Of a stretch of DNA of 64,000 bases, positions 20,724 to 32,100 are shown piece by piece. Numbering within the stretch: the first letter of the stretch is position 1; every line of letters begins with the position of its first letter. A program made the position numbers and the translations under genes. Source of the DNA: Selaginella moellendorffii (taxonomy: Eukaryota > Streptophyta > Lycopodiopsida > Selaginellales > Selaginellaceae); the NCBI RefSeq assembly GCF_000143415.4, contig NW_003314296.1, positions 62,001 through 126,000 of the forward strand, written 5' to 3'. Under the pieces are notes generated by a model, which searched no databases, was not told the origin of the DNA, and saw only the letters and a program-made list of their open reading frames with translations.

Positions 20724-22668
20724 TCGAGAAGCAGCTCTTCCTTCATGAGCAAAGAGAGAAAGGCACACGACTTCCCAGGTGGGGCTCGGAAGTCGGGGAA
20801 TTTTGGAGGAAATGGTCAAGGGAGAGAAAACTATATTCTCGCGTTCCGAGAAGAACATGTGTAAAGCGGCTGGCTGGCCGACAGATATATATCTTTCGAA
20901 GGTGAATTTGGAGCTCTCAGACTCAAAAGGTACGTGGTTTCATTTCGTTTCTTTCTTCTTTGGACGAACTTAGTGTTTTGTATCTGTGCAGAGTTATAAC
21001 TAATCTGGTGAGTGTGTCTGTGTGTACACGCTCGCGCAGGGGTCCGAGGGGATTGATTGAAAGCTACGAGACGCCAGCACGGTCAGTCAAATCAAGTGGG
21101 GGAGGCCAAGGAGATATGCAGCGGGGCGGTGAGGCGAAGAGATTTGATCGCTAAGAAATCCAGCTCGAACGCGCAAATCTCGTAAAGTACTACAACACTT
21201 CTTTCTCGGCTAAAGTTTGCGTGGTGTCAGTTCTCAGTGATCACGAATGATCGCGAATGATCGTCGCTCTCAGGGAGGACCCATGATTAAAGCATTGAAA
21301 ACTCGAGATATTTTTTAAAATCACAGAAAAGATGGTAGAATACGTTAGTTCGTGGGATGCACTACGTGGTGTTACAGCACAGCGGACTTGAAAAGTATAT
21401 GGAACTGGCGAGGATTTTGATTGAGATGAATGTATACAGTATGATAATCTCTATATCCTCTATTCAAGTGGTATACAGTTAAGAATTGTTGGTATGTTTG
21501 ACAGTAACTTATTCCAACTTTGGAGAAGCCACTTTAAATTTCTCTGTAATGTCTGTAGGAGAGGGTTTTTTTCGTAAGTTTGATACCCTCTCAGTCAAGC
21601 AATCTTTAGTCGATCTTTGTGTGTTATTATTCTAGTGTCTCGAAGTGAGTCCTTTGATAAGAAAGAGACAGAGAGTCTCCCATGTTTAAGACTTGTTTAA
21701 CATGTCATGCTTTCCGCAAGCTCCATTTTATAAACTTTGTGGCTATGCATGATCTCCCCCAATTTGTCACATTTAGCTCATGGTTTGGAAACTCTCTCCG
21801 TGGAATGAATCGCTGCGAAAGAAATTCACGGAGCTTTTATCGCTCGATCTCCACCCGGGGATCTTAACCTGCGCTGTGGCGCTCTAGGTAAGATTCCCTG
21901 CTGTAAACACGACCAAGAAAACCATGTGGAAATCACGTGAAGCTTTCATTCGCTGCAAACAAAGCTGTTGTGAGGCGAGAGTGACTCGTACCGGGTATGG
22001 TTTTTCTCCAGAGGCTGACGCGAGATTACACTAAGCCAGCCGTCGCTGGGCCGAGAAGAAAAACAATTTGTGAGATAAGAAAGCAACAGCTGGGCTTCCC
22101 CTACACGAAAGAAAGAAAGAAAAGAAAAGCTTTAGTCTTTGGGTGGCCACTGAAAAGCATGAGACCAACCAGCGCAAGGCAACGACAAGCAAAAGATGCT
22201 TAAATCAAAGCCACAAAACCAAATCAATCAGTCGAATGTGGATACGTACCATGAAAGAAGCGTTCAAACTAAAACGATGCCATCGGCAAAGAGTATTCTT
22301 TATAATCGCGTGACAATGATGACGTGGGAATCGATCGTTAGTGTTTAGTGGGGCGGATCTTTTGTTGTCTGTTCGTTTGACACGCAAGGGAGCGAAGACT
22401 GCAATGTAAAAACCAAAAAAAAATTAAAAATGAAAAAATCAAAGATAAAAGAGAGCCGGGAAGAAGGTAAGCTTTTGAGTCACAAAGACGGAGAGATTAA
22501 ACAAGTAACAACATGTTGAAGCTTTTCAAGACAGACCTCAGCATTCGCTGGTTTGAATAATCGGATGCCCGGATCCGCTGTTCTGGCGATGATGATTGAG
22601 AACGAAATTTTTGCTGTCCAAATACCATATAGGAACCCTGTTCAACCAAGTAGCGCCTCACTGCTTAA
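20724..22668. other. Intergenic region, no gene recognised
   Basis: Starts with probable MYB 3' UTR. Scattered short frames only, with no recognisable protein, RNA gene or long repeat. Confidence 0.55.
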
Positions 22669-22928
22669 CTAGGCTGACATGAAAGATCGAGACGAACCTG
22701 GAGGCGTGGAAGTCACCTCCTCGTTCTTGACATAAGCCTGCCATAACAAACAATTTAGTTCCAGCAGCTATAATATAGCGCAACGATTGTTACCTCATCA
22801 CACCTCATCTCCCAGAAGAAATTTCTCTTCTTGGCAGGACCACCAGGAGCAAACGTGCTGGCTTTCATCTCGTCGGTGTTGGAGATTCGGACCATTCTTC
22901 CGCAGAGGCTGCTGGCAAGTATGAACAT
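22669..22928 (-). CDS. Unidentified small protein, 67 aa, 2 exons (possibly the 3' end of a longer gene)
   Basis: I do not recognise it. The minus-strand exon 22928-22794 reads MFILASSLCGRMVRIS... through FAPGGPAKKRNFFWEM and RCDE, then a 56-nt GT-AG intron joins in phase 0 to 22737-22669 (AYVKNEEV...RSFMSA, stop TAG). The reading has consistent third-position usage, a basic AKKR stretch and no low complexity. A good acceptor (GTAGCAG) lies just upstream of the ATG, so the ATG may be internal and further 5' exons may exist. Nothing downstream suggests a pathway. Confidence 0.4.
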
Positions 22929-24700
22929 TTGAGTCCTGCTACCGGAGACAACTGCAACATTTCTTGACTAATGACTTGGCATTCATATCCCAGTCTCTTT
23001 TAAATCTCAGAAACGGAGTTCTGAGGTCCAACTCGGGACTCGGGAGGCTGTGCTAGCACGCTACTCGTGAATATTTGGTTTTTCAGCAATGGGCTTGACT
23101 ACTATTTCTTAGTTTATGATTGGTATTCTCCTTTAGGAAATTTTTTAATCAATGGTTACGATTATAATGATTAAATCCTATATTCTTATCGTATGAATAA
23201 ACAGCATGGCATTGTGCATTTTGATTTCTTGTATCCTAAGATCTAGTTTACTATTGAACTTAGATTTAGACCTCACTAACATTCTTTATTCTTGCTCTTC
23301 GTATTTAAATTTTTTCTTTTATGTTGTTCTTATTAACTATAATGTTAACATATTAACTAGATCAAACAGCCAACTATAGATCAAACTTAAAGAACTACAG
23401 TCACATAAGGTTTATATTATGGTGTTGATTGAATTTATATTGATGGACTTATCATTGGTGTTACTACCTCTAACTAATGTGGGAATGTTATTTAAACTTA
23501 CTTTTATCTTGGATGAGCTATAATCTCCAGCTAATATAAGACATGATTGCAATCTTGATTAAAGTGTTATGAAATTGTTCAAGTATCAAATTTGTGGGAA
23601 GATGATGTTGAAGAATTCATGAATAGTGTTGAGAAGAGTTTAAAGATCTTGCAAGATATTTATCACTTATTAGATTTTTTAAAACTTGATTTTGTTATTT
23701 GTGTTGCTGATAATATAATTTTATTGTGTTAGTAAATTTCCTGATTATTTTTAAAGTCTATTTTGAATATTTTGTTGTAATATTCAGTTGTTGTTAATTT
23801 CATTTATTTTGATATTTCTCTGAGAAATTATTTATTCTTTTATTTTCTTGTATTAAATAGTGTTGAAATTATTTGGCTATAAAGTTATAGAAAAGATAAA
23901 AATATCTATATGAACAGAATATATTCAAATAATTTATATGAATAGATAGTAAAGATGTGCTAAAATGTTTAGCAATAGATGTTATAAATTCAATTAATAT
24001 ACAAGGTATGACATGTAATTTTGTTTTGAATTCCAACATTTTCAATAATAATGCAGGATCGAATATATTTTTCACAAATGGAATTCAAAATCCTTGGCAC
24101 CATACCTCTAAATTATTTTCATCTCCAGGGCATAAGTATTACTACTTTGTGCTATAATAGTATGCTTTTGACTAAAAGAGACCTAGTGTGTTCTTGAAGA
24201 GCCATCATATATTCTTAAATGTAAAAATTGTGTCCATTGTGATGACCTTTTCCTTCCTTGCACAGCTATAGAATATAAAATGGGTAAGAGAAATTTTTAA
24301 CTTTTTTTACTTATTGTCTTACAATTCAGACCCTAACAGAATCGATACAGTTCACAAACACGTCAGATACTACTTTAAAAAGTGGTTATCTTCCTAAAAG
24401 TAGTTTAACCCCTTTATAAAATGAGCACATATGTGCTGAAATAAATCTTTATTTTTGTGTGAGTTTATTGCTCTATTAAAATAAAAAAATTTATCCATAT
24501 GCTAGATGAAATAATTTCTGTTTTCAAGAGTTATGACAATGAGGAAGAGGAAGTGGACTTAAAAGGGATTTGAGGAACACAACACTTCTCCATGTGTGGA
24601 GAATATAGATCATAAAGTATAGAAAATACAGGAATGGCAAGGCAATTTCTATGGTTAGTAGTCCTTGTGACTTCTTCACCATCAAAGTTTTTTAGAATAA
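22929..24700. other. AT-rich intergenic region, no gene
   Basis: From about 23090 the sequence is very AT-rich with frequent stops in all frames. No domain, RNA gene or clear repeat boundary was seen. Confidence 0.6.
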
Positions 24701-24776
24701 AACCTCACCAGCAACATGGAATTTAAATTTGAACAGCTGCCTTCTTGCCTACTGGTAATGGAACTAAATCCTATAC

Positions 24777-25944
24777 CTAGTATTCAAGTAGTGAGTGGTA
24801 CTCCTCCTCCATGGCTGCTTGCAATTGCTTCGCCTCTGGAGAAGTAAGAGCTTCCTGGACAGACTTTGGCTCAACCATAGCACATGCACATCCTACTGCA
24901 GCAAAATAGTTGTGTCCATGTTGAGGATTGGACTCACGAGACTCTAAGGCACGCTGTGACAAGTAACGGACTCTGCCGCGAGTGTCACAGTCTGAAAGGG
25001 ACGAGAAGACGATGGCATAGCTGCTGGCGACTGGGGAGCTGCTGGCACTGTGGCGGCTGCACCATCATCACCAGGCTCAGAAAAAAGTTCAAACCATCAT
25101 CAAAGGGCGGAGACTGCTCCTCTTCTTGCTATGGCTGGCGGCTGCTGCGCCTAATTCCTCCAAGTAAAATTGGCGATGTGTTTGGAGATGCTTGAATGTA
25201 GAGTTTACTCTCGTCAAAGCGAACGTCCCGACGGTCTGTATGCCTTGCTCTCCAAAGTATATCCCAGCACGATGCACGGTAGACTCTTCGCTTCCAATTT
25301 GCGTCTGTGCTTGTCCATCACTCGAGACAGCCAAATACTCCAAAATAGCTGATGGAAGATGGATGGCCACTCCATAACTGGAACGGTACTACAGATCCTT
25401 GAAGGGCCTGAGTGGCATTCCGGCATGGAGAAGCATACTGCGAAACAGTTGAGCCGTGTTCTATTCATGCGCTCGGCAACTCCATTTTGTTGTGGAGTAT
25501 CTGGTGGTGTGAATTCTTGGATGACTTCTCACGACATGTGGTGGTGCGGTTGATGGCGAGAAAGTCAGAGGTCTTGGACCATTTAAAAATCTACAAGGTC
25601 TCGGCAGAAAATCTTCTCAGCCATCAGCTTCAGGTTCTTCGCAGTGCTCGTGGAGGAGAATACATGTCCAAAGCACTTCACCAAATTATGCCAGGACAGT
25701 GGAATTCATCATGAAAGTAACAAAATACTTCTTGTGCTGGTGGGTTGGGACATGTAGCGGGGACAAGCTGCAACACTTGATTACTTCGGCTTGTTGAATG
25801 CTGTGGTAGTGGCGTCCTGGTCTGCTTGCCGAGAATACATGCCTCACAAAACTCGAGATTTCCTGTGAGTCCATGTTGTGAGCTAACAATTGTCTCGACG
25901 GCTCCTTCATGGATGTGTCCCAGTCGCTCATGCCAAAGTTGCAT
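24777..25944 (-). pseudogene. Degenerate Ty1/copia Pol
   Basis: Minus-strand fragments appear in copia order. The GAG-pre-integrase motif LWHERLGH with CEACILGKQTRTP lies near 25940-25840. Integrase C-terminal text (VLGYTLESKAYR) is near 25240. The start of reverse transcriptase (EPKSVQEALTSPEA, MEEEYHSL) is at about 24870-24780. Frames change repeatedly and the integrase core is largely eroded, so no functional polyprotein is possible. Confidence 0.8.
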
Positions 25945-26159
25945 GTTTCCTGGGCGAATGATATGGATCTTATTTATAAATATGATCTTGCTCGGTTTGG
26001 GCCTTCATCATTTAGCAGCAATGCTTGCATCTCAACAAATGCCTTTGTTGAGCTCAAGACTTTTCTCAGTGTCTCATGTTCTGGTCGTGCGGCCAAAGCA
26101 TTCAGTAGAACTGCCTTGTTGTCTGCTTCCTTTACGAAGAACCTCAAAGAAGACTGGCA

Positions 26160-26420
26160 GGTGAGGAATGACAAGGCGTTGTCCTCCATGGGCATTAGAC
26201 TTGGAAAGCTTCATCACCACCATCTTAACCTCACAAAGACAGCTGCTGAAAATTGGACGACCTTGAAGACCACATCCGAGCAAGTGAGGAAACCAAGAAA
26301 CTGGATTTGAAGTCCGAGTTTTTCAGGCTTAGAATGGGATCTGACGAGTCTCCTGCGACATTTCTAAAGTCTATTCTGTCGTCACTGGAGGCTGATTTGA
26401 GCTCTGTCCCCTGGACAATT
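26160..26420 (+). pseudogene. Copia-type gag fragment, opposite in orientation to the adjacent pol
   Basis: The plus strand reads NDKALSSMGIRLGKLH, then TAAENWTTLEDHI after a one-base shift near 26252, then LDLKSEFFRLRMGSDES. This resembles the Ty1/copia gag (UBN2-type) pattern. The neighbouring pol and primer site are both on the minus strand. Confidence 0.5.
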
Positions 26421-26676
26421 GTCCCGGACAAAAGTGAACGAAATCTCTTTCGCCCAGTTTTCAAAATCAGTGCCGCTAAACACCAAGGGCTGTCAGTCCT
26501 GCAAGGATTTCAACCACTGGCCAACCTTGCTGGACGATAAAGTGATTGCTCAATGTCGTTTTTCTTGCGTCTTCTTCTGCTTGTTCACACGCTGAAGAAT
26601 GGCTCGTGAGTGATCGAGACTCTGCTTGCTCTCGCCAAGACTTCCTCTCCCAAGCATCGTTTGCCTCGGCTCCGAT

Positions 26677-26692
26677 ACCATGTTAAACTTTG
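26677..26692 (-). other. Copia primer-binding site (initiator-Met tRNA type)
   Basis: The minus strand reads TGGTATCGGAGCC directly after an LTR-like end (TTTAACA). It closely matches the plant copia site TGGTATCAGAGC. It fixes the element's minus orientation, with its 5' LTR to the right (from about 26693). Confidence 0.75.
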
Positions 26693-26965
26693 AGGCAGTT
26701 TGACTACCACTTTGTATGGTCTCCATATATAAATATTTATCATGGCCTCCACCTTAGCTCGTGGATCCAATCTGGATATTTCTACAGATTTTCCAATTGG
26801 CTTGATTCTTTTTGACAGTTGTGTGTTTGGATGTCATCCTTTGTCTCCAAAAAACAGCATGACAAAAGTTATATTGCTTCCTCACTTGACACACGCACAA
26901 AGCCTATCAAGAAACAAACCATTTGTTAGTGACAAGCAACGAGAATTGTTACCTCCTCTAGTCTC

Positions 26966-29212
26966 CTAGAAGATTTTCTTCCTTCTTTCCTTGGCACGGC
27001 CACCCTGTGTTCTCTCGAGCACCTTCCTACTCATTGTGATATAGCCTTCGTCTTTGATACCTGGCATTTCCCGGGGTCTGTAGTACAGTTTCCGCCGTGC
27101 CATGTCACTCCGGAGCTCGAACACCTCGCGCTCGTTGTTAAACCTCTCGTTCAACCGGATGAGCTCGTCGTAAGTTACCAGATCTGGGAGCAGTCCCAGC
27201 TCTCTCATCTTCCTGTGAGCCTCGTTGGCGTCGTTCACCATGTCCGCCATCGCGAGAACGCCAACGTACGCGTTGTAAGTCATGGCACACGGCTTGTGGC
27301 CCCTGTTCTCGAGCTCGTCGAAAAGCTTGCAAGCGGTCTTCACCTTTCGGTGCCTTCCCAAGTTGTGGAGAAGCGCACTGTACGTGTAGCCGTCTGCTTG
27401 AAGCCCGCAGCTCTCCAGATCCTGGAGCAGCTTAAACGCGCCCTTGAAATCGCCAGTCTCCCCGAGCATGGCCATGAGCTTGTTGTACGTCACCAGATCG
27501 GGCGTAAAGCCGTTGGCTTTCATCTCCTCGAGCGTGTCCTGAGCCTGGAAGAGCTTTGCGTGCCTGGCCAGGAGAGCCACCATTGTCCTGTACGTGACTT
27601 GGTCCGGAGCAAAAGAGTTGGCCTTCATCTCCTTGAACAGCGAAAACGCATGCAGCACGTCGTCGATATTGGCGAAGCCGCAGATGAGAGCGTTGTAGAT
27701 GCGCTGGTGAACGTAGCCACTCACGTCCCGGAGGCCACGGAAGAGGAGGTACGCGGAATCCATCCTTCCCGACCGGACATACGAGAAGATAATGCTGGTG
27801 AACACCGCGACGCTGAGTGGCTTCCCCCGCTGTGCCATCTGTTTGAAGAAATCCAGCGTCTGCCGAACATCTCCACACTTGAACAGCAAGTTCACCATGC
27901 TGCTGTGAACGACGATGTCCGGACTACATCCACTGTCCATCATCTCGAGAAACAGCCTGCAAGGCTCGGCTATGTCACTTCCATCCCCAGTGTTGGTGAT
28001 GAGAATCGAGTACGTGACACAGTCTGGAGAGATGCCGTCTTCCTCTTTCATCGCTAAGAAAAGCTTCCAGGCAGCGTACCTCCGACCATTCTTGCACAGA
28101 ACTGCCAGTAGCGAGTTGTAACTGACGAGCTCTGGCTTGAGGCCCCGCTTGCTAATCTCTTGGAAGACCGAACAAGCACGATCTACGTACCCGGCCTTTC
28201 CCAAACAATCGATGAGCATGTTGTGTATCACCAGGCTCGGTTCCATTCTCTCTTGGATCATCTGCTCGTAGTGAACTATCGCATCACCCGGACGATTTGC
28301 TTGACAGTGGCCCGAAACCAAGCTGGTGTAGACGTAAAAGTCGGCCTTGTTTCCACCCTCCTCCATCTCTTTCATCAGCTCCTCAGCCAAGTCCATCCTC
28401 TTTGCTCGAGCTAGAGCAAGGATGCCGGCCTTGTAGACTTTGAATCGATCCTCGCTGCTCTCCACACGCATTCGTGCCCGAAGCTCTGATGCCTGGCTAT
28501 GAAATCCATTCGCAGCTAGCACGTTGACGCAGTACTCGTACAAGCCCAGCGATGGAGACCACCCAACCTTGTGGCTCCTCGCAAAAACCTCTAGCATCTC
28601 TTGCAGCTGCTGTGCTTCCCCATGTCGTCGAACCAAGGCTTCCAAAAGCCACCCTGCTTGAACCATCACTTCACCGTAGCAAGCGAGCAAAATACCCAGT
28701 GTCGCTCGATCTGGAGCAGCGAGCTCTATATTTTCTCGCATTTCGTCCATGAGACTCCCAATCTCCTGGAACCGATTAAACTCGGCCAAAACACAGAGGA
28801 CCGCGTTGTATTCTCTTGTGCCGTGCCTGTGTCCTCTAAGATTCGAGGCGGCATACCTGAAGAAGGCGATGCAAGCATCCGGATTATCCCCAAGCCGGGC
28901 GAGAATCTCCGCGACGCTCGACGACTCCACCAAGAACCCTAATCCCTGATTCTGCCACAGCTGCCAGCTGCCGCTGCTCCTCACCAGGCGCAGCGCGCTG
29001 GCCACGGACTGCGACGGCCGCTGGTGCCAGACATCGGCATTGATCCTGGGGAGCGCGGGATCCTCGTCCAGGAAGAGAGGAGGGGATTTTCGCGGCGGAG
29101 GAAGACACGGCTGTGGCCGCTGTACCTCGAAGAGCTGCTCCAGGCTCCTCTCCAGCATCTGCCGCGGCACCGATCGGGAGAAATGGCGCTTCCGGGTGAG
29201 GATCCATAGCAT
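26966..29212 (-). CDS. P-class pentatricopeptide repeat protein, 748 aa, intronless
   Basis: Sequence-specific RNA-binding protein of organelles, expected to act in processing, stability or translation of plastid or mitochondrial transcripts. The ATG at 29212 (MLWILTRKRHFSRSVPRQ) gives a basic, hydroxylated, acid-free N-terminus suited to mitochondrial or plastid import; an upstream in-frame TTG was not used. From about residue 180 to 720 there are tandem 35-residue repeats of the plain P type, with signatures such as VTYSILI, VTYNKLMAMLGETGDF and YTYSALLHNLGR. No E or DYW domain follows. The C-terminus is basic (GGRAKERRKKIF). The single exon is typical of P-class PPR genes. The RNA target cannot be read by eye. 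Confidence 0.92.
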   Translation of the reverse strand: MLWILTRKRHFSRSVPRQMLERSLEQLFEVQRPQPCLPPPRKSPPLFLDEDPALPRINADVWHQRPSQSVASALRLVRSSGSWQLWQNQGLGFLVESSSVAEILARLGDNPDACIAFFRYAASNLRGHRHGTREYNAVLCVLAEFNRFQEIGSLMDEMRENIELAAPDRATLGILLACYGEVMVQAGWLLEALVRRHGEAQQLQEMLEVFARSHKVGWSPSLGLYEYCVNVLAANGFHSQASELRARMRVESSEDRFKVYKAGILALARAKRMDLAEELMKEMEEGGNKADFYVYTSLVSGHCQANRPGDAIVHYEQMIQERMEPSLVIHNMLIDCLGKAGYVDRACSVFQEISKRGLKPELVSYNSLLAVLCKNGRRYAAWKLFLAMKEEDGISPDCVTYSILITNTGDGSDIAEPCRLFLEMMDSGCSPDIVVHSSMVNLLFKCGDVRQTLDFFKQMAQRGKPLSVAVFTSIIFSYVRSGRMDSAYLLFRGLRDVSGYVHQRIYNALICGFANIDDVLHAFSLFKEMKANSFAPDQVTYRTMVALLARHAKLFQAQDTLEEMKANGFTPDLVTYNKLMAMLGETGDFKGAFKLLQDLESCGLQADGYTYSALLHNLGRHRKVKTACKLFDELENRGHKPCAMTYNAYVGVLAMADMVNDANEAHRKMRELGLLPDLVTYDELIRLNERFNNEREVFELRSDMARRKLYYRPREMPGIKDEGYITMSRKVLERTQGGRAKERRKKIF

Positions 29213-29289
29213 CGCATCGCCTAAAACCCTAGTCCCCCAACGAAATGGCGGGAGTGTAAAGCATATTCCTCCCAAAACCCCTAACAGAA

Positions 29290-30083
29290 TATCCAGATGT
29301 CCTGATGCTATATTTGAGTCTCACAAAGAATCTGAGTTCTTCGGTTTTCATACAGAGAAAACATCTTGTTCATGTGGAAAACAGTTCTTGTTCCTCGCAC
29401 AAACAGCTCCCCAGTGAGCTCAAAGCACCTTTCCATATATGCTCAATTAGATCCAAAACAATTTACTCCTCAATACGATTTTAATCTATGTTAACCAAGA
29501 TCAATCATAAATATTAATAAATGAATAATTTGGTGCAACTAGTTTTTTTTAAATAATATTTAAAGTCATAATGATATATTTCTATTTATAAATAAGATCC
29601 ATATCATTAGTAAGTTTCTTGAATTTATTCAGCATCAGCAATAGCAAATATATTATATAATTTAAAAAATATTTAAACAACTTAATTGAAAAACTTTGCT
29701 TGTTATAAACTTTAAAAAATATTAATTTATATTATGTAGATGAGAGATGATGAGAGGAGCTCAGTTTTCTAATTGTATTTTTTAACGTTTTGTTGTTTTA
29801 TGTTCAAATTAATGATTTTTCTTATTTTTAAGTAATTCAACAAGTGTCATTTATAAGTATACAAAAAATTAATAATTACTCATCAAGCTGTCTTATTTTG
29901 TCTACAGTGATAAAATGTAATACAATACAGTATTATGTAAGAAAAAACTTTGTTTCTAGTGATGTAAAACCAAGATTTTGTTTTTCCCTTCTTGTAATGC
30001 AATACATCTTATTTATAAAACAAAATAACAGCTCAATAATCTTTGTTTTAGTTATTGTCCTACACTGATTAATTTTATTTACA
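29290..30083. other. AT-rich intergenic region, no gene
   Basis: Very AT-rich with stops in all frames. It leads into the cysteine-rich peptide gene, whose promoter presumably lies here, but no motif stands out. Confidence 0.6.
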
Positions 30084-30425
30084 ATGCATTTAGTAAAACA
30101 AAAGACTTTGTTCTTATGTTTTCAAAACATGAGATTGCTAGCAATGAGAGTGTTTTTTCTTCTAGTTTTCCTTTCATCCATTATTAATACTAACCATATC
30201 TGTATTCATGCTAAGCAATTGCCTGGATGTGGAAAAAGTTGTAACACTAATTCTGAATGTAACAGTGGTATGGATTGTCTTGCAGGGATGTGCACCAAAT
30301 TATTATGTGTTTGTGGTGCATATTGTGGACCAGGAACATCAGGTTGTTATGCAAATCTTCCATGCAATCACAATTATAAATGTGTATGTCCTCCTTCCTG
30401 GAATTGGAAATACATAAATTATTGA
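30084..30425 (+). CDS. Secreted cysteine-rich peptide, up to 113 aa
   Basis: Probable secreted small protein of unknown role. Three in-frame ATGs are possible (30084, 30129, 30144). The last, MRVFFLLVFLSSI, gives the cleanest signal peptide, with cleavage likely after CIHA or nearby. The mature part of about 70 residues has 12 cysteines: CGKSC, SEC, MDC, AGMC, LLCVC, AYC, SGC, LPC, KCVC, ending soon after CPPSWNW. The spacing suggests a disulphide-rich knot but I cannot assign it to defensin, LTP, EGF or another named family. The gene is intronless and AT-rich, unlike the GC-richer genes nearby. Expression is untested. Confidence 0.6.
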   Translation: MHLVKQKTLFLCFQNMRLLAMRVFFLLVFLSSIINTNHICIHAKQLPGCGKSCNTNSECNSGMDCLAGMCTKLLCVCGAYCGPGTSGCYANLPCNHNYKCVCPPSWNWKYINY

Positions 30426-30529
30426 ACATTTATAAACAGTTTTCCTAATTAATGTTAACACTATGTTTTGTTATTTCAATTGATTGAACAAGATATCAAC
30501 AAGAAAAAGATAAACTTACTGGATATTTA

Positions 30530-31520
30530 AGCGTTTAGAATGGATCCCTCCAACATCACAATAAGTTTGGAATAAACCAAGCTGTGTTCAAATTTGATAA
30601 TTCCAACTTAGATATGATCCAGCATCACTAATGTCCATCTTTAAAGCCTTCTCTTTTAGAATTTTTACATCATAAATATCTATCGTAAATTTGCAAATCT
30701 CATTTCTCCACAAAAGATTAATATCTAGGAAAATGAACGGATTTGACTCACTAGCAGTTTCAAATTGTCATTCTTGGCATCTAGAAGATTGGAGCAACGG
30801 ATATCAGACTGTCCATACAATATCTAGTTAAGATAAAATGTGTTAGCATAAACAAAAGAAAAAAACAATTCTCATACCGAAAAAGCTGCACCATCAGCAA
30901 TAAAAGAACTAAAGTCGTCATCTTCCAACTGTTTTGTAAAATAAAATAATGCAATTGCTTAGTAATCAATAAGTACCTCTTGTGCACTAAACAAGGATTT
31001 CAAGTTAGTGGCAGTTTCTCTTAGGCCAATTTCAACAAGGTCAGTGATCTTCCGCAAAGCTTGAGCGCATTCAAGGCCGGCAGAAATTCCTATCTGGATT
31101 ATCAAATCTCATTTGAGCAAATTAGTCAATAGAGAAACAAACAGACCTGCTTATCAAAGGCTTTATAATCGAGTATAGCATCCACAACTGCAGAACTAGC
31201 CCAGCTACCAACAACCAAGTGAGGATGTTTAAGCCTGAACCAAGCACTTAGAGCACCAGAATATGAACCCCCAATAACAATCCACTTGTTGTTTGCATGC
31301 TTATTGCATTTTTTATTTATAAATGTCTAAAGAAGAACCAACCAGTTTCTAGGTAGTTTGCAACGTTTGTAAATCACGTGGTAGTATTCAATAAATGCAT
31401 CATGCAGACAGCAATAAGCCATCAATGAAATATGATCAGCCAAGGATTGCTCTACGGTCAAATATTTGAAGTTTTTTTTATGGAAAACTGTAGCCATAGT
31501 AATGGTGTTCAAGTTACCAC
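30530..31520 (-). pseudogene. Peptidase S28 (prolyl carboxypeptidase-like) pseudogene
   Basis: The family comprises secreted or vacuolar serine carboxypeptidases. Minus-strand exons resemble S28: about 31512-31440 (FKYLTVEQSLAD), 31325-31146 (NNKWIVIGGSYSGALSAWF, with the catalytic-serine motif GGSYSG), 31094-30977 (GISAGLECAQALRKI), 30928-30878 (DDDFSSFIADGAAF) and 30823-about 30730 (ILYGQSDIRCS). Most junctions are GT-AG. Around 30585 the conserved stretch YQ.CTQ.G.FQT is present, but a TGA stands where Cys is expected (YQI-stop-TQLGLFQT). No donor is obvious after SLAD, and the C-terminal Asp and His of the triad are not seen before the plus-strand peptide gene begins. I infer a 3'-truncated, inactivated copy. 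Confidence 0.65.
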
Positions 31521-31529
31521 ACCTGCCTT

Positions 31530-32100
31530 AAACTGTCGAGCTAAATCCTACAAAGTTATAAGCAAAGTTTATGAAAGTAACAAGCAAAACTTGTAAAGTT
31601 TACCAATGTATATGTTTGATAGAGTTGAAGACCTTCACCACATAGGTATAGAAAATACCACCGAATTTGACAAGTCATCGAAGTACCTTTGAGGGAAAAC
31701 CCGGGTATCCTGCACAAATATGTGGACAAAACAGGTAAACGCTAGCTAGCTAAACCACATACGTCTGGATCAAAATTATCTACACTTTGGCTGAGAGTAG
31801 CATAAGTCACAGCCGATAGTGCTGCAAGTTGATACGAATGAAAGTAGCGCTTTCTCTGTTTGTCGAGCCTAAAACCATGGCGGCCTGGGCCAACCCCTGG
31901 CAGGTGATTATCAAGAGAAGAAGAAAAGCAAGCAGAAAAATAATCTTGAGCATTGAGAACTTTGCAAGAAATTAAAGCACAATTGATACTGTTATATAGC
32001 AATAATGTGTGCCAAATTGAGATCCTCTCAACTAATTTTCTCGTTTTGAACGTACACAAAAGAGGATTGGAAGAATCGCGGGTGGCGCATTCTGAGAATA
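31530..32100. other. Spacer between S28 remnant and OMP85 gene
   Basis: May contain eroded 5' exons of the S28 pseudogene and the OMP85-gene 3' UTR. An open frame on the minus strand (32104-31742) overlaps the OMP85 stop and looks non-coding. Confidence 0.5.

Noticed and set aside
27215-28057. 280-codon plus-strand frame
   Set aside because: Antisense of the P-class PPR gene; its openness follows from the repeat codon pattern.
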